32,953 bases of DNA from Candidatus Poribacteria bacterium (GTDB lineage Bacteria > Poribacteria > DTPJ01 > WJIO01): the NCBI GenBank assembly GCA_014730235.1, contig WJIO01000335.1:1-32953 (forward strand), given 5' to 3'. Below the pieces are notes generated by a model. That model had not been told where the DNA came from, did not search any database, and worked only from the letters and a program-made list of their open reading frames with translations. A program made the position numbers and the translations under genes. Numbering within the stretch: position 1 is the stretch's first letter; each line of letters begins with the position of its first letter. Positions 24,819 to 32,953 of the stretch are shown here, one piece after another.

Positions 24819-26900
24819 ATGGGACTTTTTGGTCGTCTAAACAGAGAACACTGGCATGAATTCTTGGGGGTTTTGCTGGTCATTTTCACCCTATGGATGA
24901 TAGCAAGCCTTCTGGGATATGGCGGCAGAATAGGTGATTGGGTGTCATCCGGTTTGTATTTTTGCATAGGTCATACCTCCTTTCTGATGGCCATCATTAT
25001 AGGTTACTGGGGAGTAAGTTTTTTCCTTAACGCCAAAAGAGGGCTTCTCTCTGGAATATTAGGTTCATTTTGCCTGCTTTTAGGTGGTCTTATTTTCCTA
25101 TGGCTTTTTACTTCAGGCACTCGTAGCACTGTTGGTATAATAGGTGAAAGACTGGGTTATTCTTCTGTAAGATGGATCGGGACACCGGGACTTTGCCTTT
25201 TCGGATTCGTTTTTCTTGTGCTGGGTGTTACCCTTTCCTCAGAATTGACCTTCACCGCTCTTTTTAATGTTATTTATTCAGCCATTAAAAACCTTATAAA
25301 ACGTCCTCAAAAGGAAGTCTTTAAGCCTTCTGTATCTAAAAAACCTGTAACCAAGGAAAAAGAAAAAGAAAAATCCTCCAAACCTTCAGAAGCCCCTGTT
25401 GTTATTTTTGACGGATTCAAGGAAGAATCAAGCGAAGACGGTTATCTCAGAAAACCAAGTACAGTCAAGCCTTATGTTATTCCTCCTTTGTCGCTACTGG
25501 ATAGAATTAATTCTGAAGATGAAGAAGTAGCCAGAGATGTAATCAGGGAACGGGCAAAAATACTTGAAAGCAGTTTTGCCAGCTTTAACATAGAGGCCAG
25601 AGTTATGCGGGTAAACCGAGGGCCTGTTATCACCAGATATGAGGTAGAGCCAGGTCCCGGGGTAAAAGTAAGTAAGTTTGTCAATCTGGCTGACGATCTG
25701 GCCCTGGTGTTAAGAGCTACCCGGGTTAGAGTTGTAGCACCAGTCCCTGGTGAAGGTGTAGTGGGTATAGAAGTGCCCAACGAAGTTATTGCTCTGGTAG
25801 GTCTGCGGGAGGTGTTGGAATCCCAGGAGTTCAGAAAGAGTAAATCCAAGCTAGCCTTGCCGCTGGGAAAGGATATTTCCGGCAAACCTGTTATAGCTGA
25901 TCTCTCATCAATGCCTCATCTTCTTATTGCTGGTACAACCGGATCAGGCAAAAGCGTATTTATAAACAGCGTAATATGTAGCATGCTTTTCAGGATGACA
26001 CCGGATGAAATCAGGTTTTTAATGATTGATCCCAAAATGGTTGAGTTGAAAGCCTATGACGGTATACCCCATCTTATGGCGCCAGTTGTAACCGATAGCA
26101 CCAGAGCCCCGGCTTATCTGAAATGGGCTTTAAGAGAGGTGGAAAAACGTTATAAGAGATTGGCTGATCTGGGGGTTAGAAATATAGATGGCTATAACCG
26201 TTATATGGTGGAGCATCCGGAAGTTATAGGTACGAAAATAGAGGGACAGGATCTGGTTCATGGTAAACTGCCTTATATAGTTATAATTATAGATGAATTA
26301 GCTGATTTAATGCTGGTAGCCAGTTCAGAGATAGACACATCCATTACCCGTCTGGCCCAAATCGCCAGGGCGGCTGGTGTGCATATGCTGGTATCAACCC
26401 AAAGACCCTCTGTTAATGTGATAACAGGTTCGATAAAGGCAAATTTGCCATGTCGTATATCTTTCCGATTGGCATCCATGGCCGATTCCCGAACTATCCT
26501 TGATATGAACGGTGCTGAAAGCCTTATGGGTAAAGGCGATATGCTTTTCCTTAACATGAATGCTGCAAAACCAGTCAGAGCTCAAAGCTGTTACGTCTCC
26601 GAGGCCGAAGTGGAAAGGATTGTGGATTTTATTAAACAGCATTTTCCAGCCCGAAGAACTGAAATAGAAAACTTAGAAGAAGGGCAGGATAAAGATGATA
26701 TTGAAGAAGACGATAGCGATCTTTATGACCAGGCCGTTGAGTTGATAACAAAATACCGAATAGTTTCTGCATCCTTTTTGCAGAACAAAATGCTTATCAA
26801 GCGTGACAAAGCCGAAAGTCTGATCCAGCGCATGGAAATGGAAGGTCTTGTTGGCCCAAGCATGGGAAACCGCCCCAGAGAGATATTAATAGAAAACTGA
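24819..26900 (+). CDS. ftsK: DNA translocase FtsK/SpoIIIE
   Basis: A 693-aa septal DNA pump clearing chromosomes at division. The N terminus has about four membrane spans within residues 15-150. A charged, Lys/Glu/Pro-rich linker follows (about 160-215). The motor has Walker A GTTGSGKS at 372-379 and Walker B IIIIDELADLM near 490, then STQRPSVNVITG. The C-terminal winged-helix gamma domain (YDQAVELITKYRIVSASFLQNK to NRPREILI) would read KOPS-type sequences. It is much shorter than E. coli FtsK because the linker is short, as is common outside Proteobacteria. It starts 31 bases after uppP. Confidence 0.95.
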   Translation: MGLFGRLNREHWHEFLGVLLVIFTLWMIASLLGYGGRIGDWVSSGLYFCIGHTSFLMAIIIGYWGVSFFLNAKRGLLSGILGSFCLLLGGLIFLWLFTSGTRSTVGIIGERLGYSSVRWIGTPGLCLFGFVFLVLGVTLSSELTFTALFNVIYSAIKNLIKRPQKEVFKPSVSKKPVTKEKEKEKSSKPSEAPVVIFDGFKEESSEDGYLRKPSTVKPYVIPPLSLLDRINSEDEEVARDVIRERAKILESSFASFNIEARVMRVNRGPVITRYEVEPGPGVKVSKFVNLADDLALVLRATRVRVVAPVPGEGVVGIEVPNEVIALVGLREVLESQEFRKSKSKLALPLGKDISGKPVIADLSSMPHLLIAGTTGSGKSVFINSVICSMLFRMTPDEIRFLMIDPKMVELKAYDGIPHLMAPVVTDSTRAPAYLKWALREVEKRYKRLADLGVRNIDGYNRYMVEHPEVIGTKIEGQDLVHGKLPYIVIIIDELADLMLVASSEIDTSITRLAQIARAAGVHMLVSTQRPSVNVITGSIKANLPCRISFRLASMADSRTILDMNGAESLMGKGDMLFLNMNAAKPVRAQSCYVSEAEVERIVDFIKQHFPARRTEIENLEEGQDKDDIEEDDSDLYDQAVELITKYRIVSASFLQNKMLIKRDKAESLIQRMEMEGLVGPSMGNRPREILIEN

Positions 26901-26996
26901 CTGACAAATCGCAAATATAACCGATCCTAAAAACCAATTGCGACTATGTAATGGAAAAGAAAAATCATAAATCACAATAACTCCTGGTAAATTAAA

Positions 26997-27659
26997 ATGG
27001 CAAATCGTGAAAGCAGATCATTAGGTTCCATAAGTTCCAAAGGGCGGATTAATCATTACGAAGATGGTGAATTAATTTTCAAAGAGGAATCCGTCGGGGA
27101 TGAAATGTATATAATCGAAAATGGAAAAGTAGAAATTAGCAAGCAGATCGTTGGCAGAAAAACCATAATATCCATACTTGGCAAGGGAGATTTTTTCGGT
27201 GAAATTGAGATGTTCTCGGATAAACCCAGGGATGTCACTGCTACCGCTGTTGGAAGAACTATTCTTGTATCATTTTCTATGGAAGAGGTATTATTCAGAG
27301 TACAAAATGACCTGCAGTTTGCTATTCAGCTTCTCCAGGCCTTGATGAAACGCCTTCGAAATACCAATACAATACTGGGAACTTTAATCGCCAGGGCATA
27401 TAACTTCAGCGATGGATTTATAGAGGATTTACTACAGAAAAAAATAGCGATAAAAATTGGTGAAATACTTGTCGAAATGGGTTATTTAACCAAAAAGCAG
27501 TTAGATAGAGCAATTCAAAAGCAAAAAGAAATTCACATGAAAAACCATGAGCATAGGTTGATAGGCGAGATAATGGTAGAAAATGGCATGATAACTCACG
27601 AACAACTCCGGTCTGGATTGGCTGAGCAGCGAATCAGACTCAGGAATCGTTCAGAATAA
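26997..27659 (+). CDS. Cyclic nucleotide-binding domain protein with C-terminal MshEN-like repeats
   Basis: A 220-aa soluble protein. Residues about 20-125 form a cNMP-binding beta-roll: DGELIFKEESVGDEMYIIENGKVEI, then GKGDFFGEIEMFSDKPRDVTATA (63-85) with the Gly-Glu and Arg of the phosphate cassette. There is no DNA-binding helix-turn-helix, so it is not a plain CRP. The C-terminal 70 residues hold two copies of a motif of MshEN/GspE-N type, KIGEILVEMGYLTKKQLDRA (153-172, continuing to Gln176) and LIGEIMVENGMITHEQLRSG (188-207, continuing to Gln211). In MshE this repeat pair binds cyclic di-GMP. The spacer here is about ten residues and the second repeat has one extra residue. It follows ftsK by 96 bases. 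A dual nucleotide sensor is possible but unproven. Confidence 0.8.
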   Translation: MANRESRSLGSISSKGRINHYEDGELIFKEESVGDEMYIIENGKVEISKQIVGRKTIISILGKGDFFGEIEMFSDKPRDVTATAVGRTILVSFSMEEVLFRVQNDLQFAIQLLQALMKRLRNTNTILGTLIARAYNFSDGFIEDLLQKKIAIKIGEILVEMGYLTKKQLDRAIQKQKEIHMKNHEHRLIGEIMVENGMITHEQLRSGLAEQRIRLRNRSE

Positions 27660-27674
27660 AGATTAAAAATTTTC

Positions 27675-27979
27675 GGTTCTTCAGAGTCAAGTATGATAAT
27701 TAAGAAAAGTCAAAACTTTGTCATTTTTATCAAGCACTTCAACAATGCAACCCCCTCCAGGACATCAATATAAATATATAGATAAGTTCCGGTTAACTTC
27801 AACAATTCAGTAATTGTAGTACCTTTAGTATCTCTCTTATCAAAGTATACAGCACATATCAGGATAAAATCCAGGGGGAGTATAAACTTTCCATTGGGAT
27901 ACTCACCAACGTATTTCCAATGAGTTCGATATTTCAAAAGTAAAATCATAATTCATCATACTTACGCAAAAGTCACACC
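27675..27979. repeat. Possible degenerate inverted-repeat element
   Basis: GGTTCTTCAGAGTCAAGTAT at 27675-27694 resembles the ends of copies A and B of the dispersed repeat, with several mismatches. Near 27955-27963 the sequence ATCATACTT is the inverse of AAGTATGAT at 27689-27697. The outermost bases on the right do not pair well and there is no convincing flanking duplication. It occupies most of the gap between the cyclic-nucleotide-binding gene and the perR promoter and encloses a doubtful 79-aa ORF. It may be a decayed element or chance. Confidence 0.3.
27710..27949 (-). CDS. Doubtful small ORF, 79 aa
   Basis: An ORF of 79 codons from ATG that I do not recognise. Its composition is protein-like (YVGEYPNGKFILPLDFILIC, then TGTYLYIYIDVLEGVALLKC), with hydrophobic strands alternating with short charged turns. 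There is no Shine-Dalgarno sequence upstream and the frame is closed by stops immediately before the ATG. It sits between the imperfect inverted repeats at 27689 and 27963. It may be a remnant of a mobile-element gene, a small domain protein, or a chance ORF. Confidence 0.25.
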   Translation of the reverse strand: MILLLKYRTHWKYVGEYPNGKFILPLDFILICAVYFDKRDTKGTTITELLKLTGTYLYIYIDVLEGVALLKCLIKMTKF

Positions 27980-28010
27980 ATAAAAATAAGTCGTTCCTGT
28001 TACATTTTTC

Positions 28011-28039
28011 TTGACATTAATATTTAATTATGGTAATAT
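28011..28039 (+). promoter_or_regulatory. Promoter of perR-katG
   Basis: Perfect TTGACA (28011-28016), 17-bp spacer, TAATAT (28034-28039). Transcription would start near 28046. This rules against an in-frame ATG at 28030, which lies inside the promoter, as the start of the regulator gene. Confidence 0.7.
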
Positions 28040-28043
28040 CACT

Positions 28044-28068
28044 ATTAATAATTATTCCGATTATTAAT
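28044..28068. promoter_or_regulatory. Candidate PerR/Fur operator
   Basis: Perfect 8-bp inverted repeat ATTAATAA (28044-28051) and TTATTAAT (28061-28068) with a 9-bp spacer, covering the predicted transcription start. AT-rich palindromes of this kind, overlapping the promoter of their own gene, are typical of Fur/PerR autoregulation. The match to the Bacillus PerR box TTATAATNATTATAA is only partial. Confidence 0.5.
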
Positions 28069-28095
28069 AAATATAAACGTAAAATAAAGAATGAA

Positions 28096-28494
28096 ATGAA
28101 AAATAAAGAAAAACCAAAATACAGGCATAGCAAACAGCGACAGCGTATACTTGAATTATTGCGCTCAACCGAAACTCATCCTACAGCGAACTGGCTTTAT
28201 AACAAATTGCGAAATGATTTTCCAAATCTGAGTATGGGAAATGTATATCGCAACCTGAATATATTGGTCGAACAGGGCCTTATTGGCAAAATTGAGTTTG
28301 GAAGCACCTTTGACCGTTTTGATGCGAATATCCACCAACATTACCATTTTATATGCGAGAACTGTGGAGAAATAATCGATCTTGAATTGCCAGTTGATAA
28401 AAAACTCAATGATAAAGTTACCAAAAAAATAAACCTGAAAGTGCGGAGTCACAATATACAGTTTTATGGATTGTGTGACAAATGTACGGAGTAA
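28096..28494 (+). CDS. perR: Fur-family regulator, PerR type
   Basis: A 132-aa winged-helix metalloregulator. The DNA-binding domain covers about residues 5-80 (SKQRQRILELLRSTETHPTA, then SMGNVYRNLNILVEQGLIG). The dimer domain has RFDANIHQHYHFIC, the PerR-type metal site with the Asp and clustered His that sense peroxide by oxidation. Two zinc cysteine pairs follow, CENC and the C-terminal CDKC. The frame is open back to 28030, but I start it at the ATG at 28096 because the promoter -10 box lies at 28034-28039. The ribosome site is weak. It lies 75 bases upstream of katG, the classic target of PerR, so it probably represses its own transcript and katG until peroxide inactivates it. Confidence 0.87.
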   Translation: MKNKEKPKYRHSKQRQRILELLRSTETHPTANWLYNKLRNDFPNLSMGNVYRNLNILVEQGLIGKIEFGSTFDRFDANIHQHYHFICENCGEIIDLELPVDKKLNDKVTKKINLKVRSHNIQFYGLCDKCTE

Positions 28495-30765
<2,271 letters not shown>

Positions 30766-30782
30766 TCATAGCAAGAACTTCT

Positions 30783-30943
30783 GGTTCTTCCGGGTTTAGT
30801 GTAGTAATAATTTGAAAATTCTATTAGCCTGTCATTCCTGCGAAGATAGGAATCCAGTTCTTCATAATGATTTTTCTGGACTCCTGCTTCAAGCTTTTTG
30901 AAAAAGCTTGAGCAAAAAGAAATAAGAGTTTCCCAGGAATGAC
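30783..30943. mobile_element. Rearranged copy C of the inverted-repeat element
   Basis: Shares GGTTCTTCCGGGTTTAGTGT and the following bases to about 30844 with copy B, including AATAATTTGAAAATTC and GCCTGTCATTCCTGCGAA. Then it departs. The stem arm GTCATTCCTG (30831-30840) finds its partner CAGGAATGAC only at 30934-30943, after a 93-nt loop that holds further palindromes. No right terminal repeat and no flanking duplication are present. It fills most of the 242-bp gap between katG and the ABC ATPase gene. Confidence 0.6.
30890..30910. repeat. Strong palindrome downstream of katG
   Basis: CAAGCTTTTT (30890-30899) and AAAAAGCTTG (30901-30910) form a perfect 10-bp inverted repeat around one G. 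No T-run follows on either strand, so it is not a textbook terminator, although it is placed between two convergent genes. It lies inside the long loop of repeat copy C. Confidence 0.5.
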
Positions 30944-31007
30944 ATAGGACTATATTTTTAAGCATTTTCATCCGTTTCTTCATGCTGAAATCTTATAAAC
31001 ATTGGTT

Positions 31008-32624
31008 TTAGAGATTCTTTAGAATTCCCAGGTTAAATATTTTGCTGGATGACCCTCTTTTGACTATTTTCCCTGACTGCATAACTGCAATTCTATCGCT
31101 TATCTTCCTGGCAAGAGCTATGTTGTGAGTAATGAATAATACGCTTAAGCCCCTCTCCTCCTGTATATTGTTGAGGAGTTTCATTATCTTTGCTTGGACG
31201 CTTGCATCCAGGGATGAAGTGGGTTCATCAGCTATTATAAGCTTTGGATTAAGAATCAAAGCTCTGGCTATAACAACTCGTTGGGCTTCACCGCCGCTAA
31301 GCTCATGGGGATATCGCTCCAGGAATTCTTCATCTGTAGGAAGCTGGACTTCTGAAAGCACTTTCTTAACAGCTTTGAGCCTTTCATCCTTTGATCCTAT
31401 ATCCTGTATTTTAAGGGGTTCCTCAACAGCGTGAAATATATTCATACGGTGAGATATGGATTCTCTCGGGTTCTGGAAAATCATCTGAATCCTTCTGTGA
31501 AAACCGTTTCCTTTCATTTCCTCTCCATCCAGATATATCTGGCCGGCTGTGATTTCCAGCAAACCCATTATAGTCTTTGCCAGAGTTGTCTTCCCTGCGC
31601 CGCTTTCCCCTACTAAAGTCAGGGTTTCTCCCTCAAAGAGGGTCAGATCAACAGAATCTAAGACTTTGAAATTTCCAAAGGATTTTATTAAACCTTTTAC
31701 TTCTAAAAGCGGCACAATTCCACCCCTATGACATGCTATATATCTATCGGGCTGATTGCTAACGTTTAGCCTCGGTCTTTTGTCCCTGCATATATTTATG
31801 GATTGAGTACAGCGGGTGTGAAAAGGGCATCCGCTTTCTATGAATTCGGGTCTACCCCTGATGCCCTGTAAGTCCTTTGTTCTATACATATCAGGATAAG
31901 AACGGATCAATCCCCTTGAATAGGGATGCCTGGGTTCTGAAAGAAGAAGGGAAGTGGGAGAGAGTTCCACAATACAGCCGCCGTATAGGATGGCCATATT
32001 GTCTGAAAGGCTGGCAGCCGTTGATAGATCGTGGGTTATCAGGAGGGCCGTTTTGTCTTTGCATAAGGTTTTAAGAAGCTTTATTACACTTTCTTTTGAC
32101 ATAACGTCCATAGCGGAAGTGGGTTCATCCAGGATTATAAGTTCCGGATCACATACAAAGGCCATAGCTATCAGGGCTTTTTGCTTTTCACCCATGCTTA
32201 ACTGGTGGGGATAGGCTTTGGCGCGATGAACCGGAAATCCCACTTTTTCCAGCATATAAAGTGCTTTCTCCTCAGATTTTTTTTCCTGAAGCGGTTCTTT
32301 TACCTGATCGAGAATGGTATAAACGGGATTCAGGGCATCTTCCACGTTTTGGAAGACCAGGGAAAGCTTGCTCCACCTTATTTTTCTCAATTCCTCTTTG
32401 CCCATTTTATTTATATCTTTTCCATCCAGAAAAATCTCGCCTTGAATAGTACCATTTTCTGAACGCTCTTTTATAAGACCCATAATGCTATAAGCTAACG
32501 TAGTTTTCCCGGTGCCTGATTCACCAACAATTGAGAGAATTTTTCCTTTATCCAGCCTTAGATCAAGATCCCTGATAATCTTTCTTTTCCCATAGCTGAC
32601 ATTTAATTTTGAAATTTCAAGCAT
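31008..32624 (-). CDS. Peptide-type ABC transporter ATPase, two fused nucleotide-binding domains
   Basis: A 538-aa fusion of two OppD/OppF-like ATPases powering uptake of peptides or similar solutes. Domain 1: Walker A GESGTGKT (34-41), signature LSMGE (142-146), Walker B LIILDEP (162-168). Domain 2: Walker A GESGAGKT (340-347), signature LSGGE (442-446), Walker B LIIADEP (462-468). The first signature has Met in place of a glycine. Between the domains is the OppD/DppD-type tail with four cysteines, Cys266, Cys272, Cys279 and Cys298. The start overlaps the end of the permease gene by 8 bases, indicating a shared operon that continues beyond the right edge. Most relatives encode the two domains as separate genes. 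The solute could be peptide, nickel or oligosaccharide. Confidence 0.92.
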   Translation of the reverse strand: MLEISKLNVSYGKRKIIRDLDLRLDKGKILSIVGESGTGKTTLAYSIMGLIKERSENGTIQGEIFLDGKDINKMGKEELRKIRWSKLSLVFQNVEDALNPVYTILDQVKEPLQEKKSEEKALYMLEKVGFPVHRAKAYPHQLSMGEKQKALIAMAFVCDPELIILDEPTSAMDVMSKESVIKLLKTLCKDKTALLITHDLSTAASLSDNMAILYGGCIVELSPTSLLLSEPRHPYSRGLIRSYPDMYRTKDLQGIRGRPEFIESGCPFHTRCTQSINICRDKRPRLNVSNQPDRYIACHRGGIVPLLEVKGLIKSFGNFKVLDSVDLTLFEGETLTLVGESGAGKTTLAKTIMGLLEITAGQIYLDGEEMKGNGFHRRIQMIFQNPRESISHRMNIFHAVEEPLKIQDIGSKDERLKAVKKVLSEVQLPTDEEFLERYPHELSGGEAQRVVIARALILNPKLIIADEPTSSLDASVQAKIMKLLNNIQEERGLSVLFITHNIALARKISDRIAVMQSGKIVKRGSSSKIFNLGILKNL

Positions 32625-32953
32625 TCCGTAACCTCGGTTCTAAAACCTTCTCCAGAGAATATCCCAGAAAAGCAAAGGATATTATAAGCAGAGAAAGGGC
32701 CAACCCCGGCGGGATAAGCCACCATTTCCAGACCGGCAGGTAGTAAAATTTAAGTGCATGGTGCATCATCATTCCCCAACTGATCATAAGGGGATCGGAT
32801 ATCCCTATAAAAGCCAATCCTGCCTCCATAAAGACCGCCATCCTCGCCCTGTGGATGAAGGATACAACAAGTATGGGCCCTAGATCAGGTATTATGTGCC
32901 GAAAGATTATATACCATCTTCCTGCGCCAAAAGTCCGGGCGGCTGATATGTGC
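32617..32953 (-). CDS. Peptide-type ABC transporter permease, C-terminal part
   Basis: The reading frame stays open to the right edge of the window, so about 111 C-terminal residues are visible and the start lies outside. It begins with the ATPase-contact EAA motif AARTFGAGRWYIIFRHIIPD, then a membrane segment, then MEAGLAFIGISDP, the DppC/OppC-type EAxLSFLGxG motif. WKWWLIPPGLALSLLIISFAFLGYSLE is the last membrane span, followed by the family ending VLEPRL. It therefore belongs to the DppC-like permeases that pair with the downstream fused ATPase. The ATG at 32841 is internal to the protein and not a real start. Confidence 0.88.
   Translation of the reverse strand, partial: HISAARTFGAGRWYIIFRHIIPDLGPILVVSFIHRARMAVFMEAGLAFIGISDPLMISWGMMMHHALKFYYLPVWKWWLIPPGLALSLLIISFAFLGYSLEKVLEPRLRNA

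Noticed and set aside
28030-28095. In-frame ATG at 28030 as start of the PerR gene, adding 22 hydrophobic and basic residues
   Set aside because: The promoter -10 box at 28034-28039 overlaps it, so the transcript would begin downstream. Fur-family proteins do not have such a hydrophobic leader.

Overview
The window looks like a chromosomal segment of an uncultured bacterium of moderate-to-low GC, most probably Candidatus Poribacteria or a close relative. The main clue is the C-terminal sorting-type domain of the sugar dehydrogenase at 17361-18851, which opens with a YPNPFNPETWIPY motif that I associate with Poribacteria. The mix of sulfatases, Gfo/Idh/MocA oxidoreductases, an aldehyde ferredoxin oxidoreductase and a PorV-like outer-membrane protein also fits. 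This assignment is inference from motifs; no rRNA or tRNA gene is visible to confirm it.

Layout. (1) 178-5725, plus strand: a tight five-gene operon, sulfatase - QueC - DNA methyltransferase - Gfo/Idh oxidoreductase - sulfatase-like hydrolase, closed by a hairpin at 5736-5766. The first sulfatase has a complete active site. The second has Thr where the formylglycine Cys/Ser should be. (2) 5817-7334, plus: an unrecognised 505-aa protein. (3) 12969-7344, minus: an ECF sigma factor, its zinc-binding membrane anti-sigma factor, a 693-aa TPR protein, a lipoprotein and a PorV/UPF0164-like outer-membrane protein, read as one envelope-related transcription unit. (4) 12970-13450: a gene-free stretch with two nested palindromic elements, each flanked by an 8-bp direct repeat, then a good promoter. 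(5) 13451-17319, plus: a second Gfo/Idh oxidoreductase, then a small lipoprotein, a tungsten-type aldehyde ferredoxin oxidoreductase and a methyltransferase-like protein. (6) 17361-18851, plus: the secreted glucose/sorbosone dehydrogenase. (7) 20654-18961, minus: L-lactate dehydrogenase and an anchored jelly-roll protein. (8) 20655-21014: divergent ldh/leuS promoters separated by a second copy of the short inverted-repeat element. (9) 21015-27659, plus: housekeeping genes leuS, dut, uppP and ftsK, then a cyclic-nucleotide-binding protein with a C-terminal MshEN-like repeat domain. (10) 27660-28095: a possible degenerate element with a doubtful 79-aa ORF, then a strong promoter and palindromic operator. 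(11) 28096-30765, plus: a PerR-type Fur regulator and catalase-peroxidase KatG, an oxidative-stress pair. katG is visibly more GC-rich than its surroundings. (12) 30783-30943: a third, rearranged copy of the repeat. (13) 32953-31008, minus: the end of a peptide-type ABC permease, then a fused two-domain ATPase, from an operon that enters from beyond the right edge.

The most distinctive non-coding feature is the dispersed repeat with ends beginning GGTTCTTCCGGGTTTAGTGT. Copy A (13204-13323) is flanked by identical TAAAGTTT octamers, and copy B (20778-20916) by octamers that match at 7 of 8 positions. This is what a non-autonomous transposon (MITE) mobilised by an ISL3-like transposase would leave. 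Copy A itself sits inside an older element with 17-bp perfect inverted ends and its own 8-bp flanking repeat. The first 177 bases hold nothing I can name apart from the ribosome binding site of the first sulfatase.
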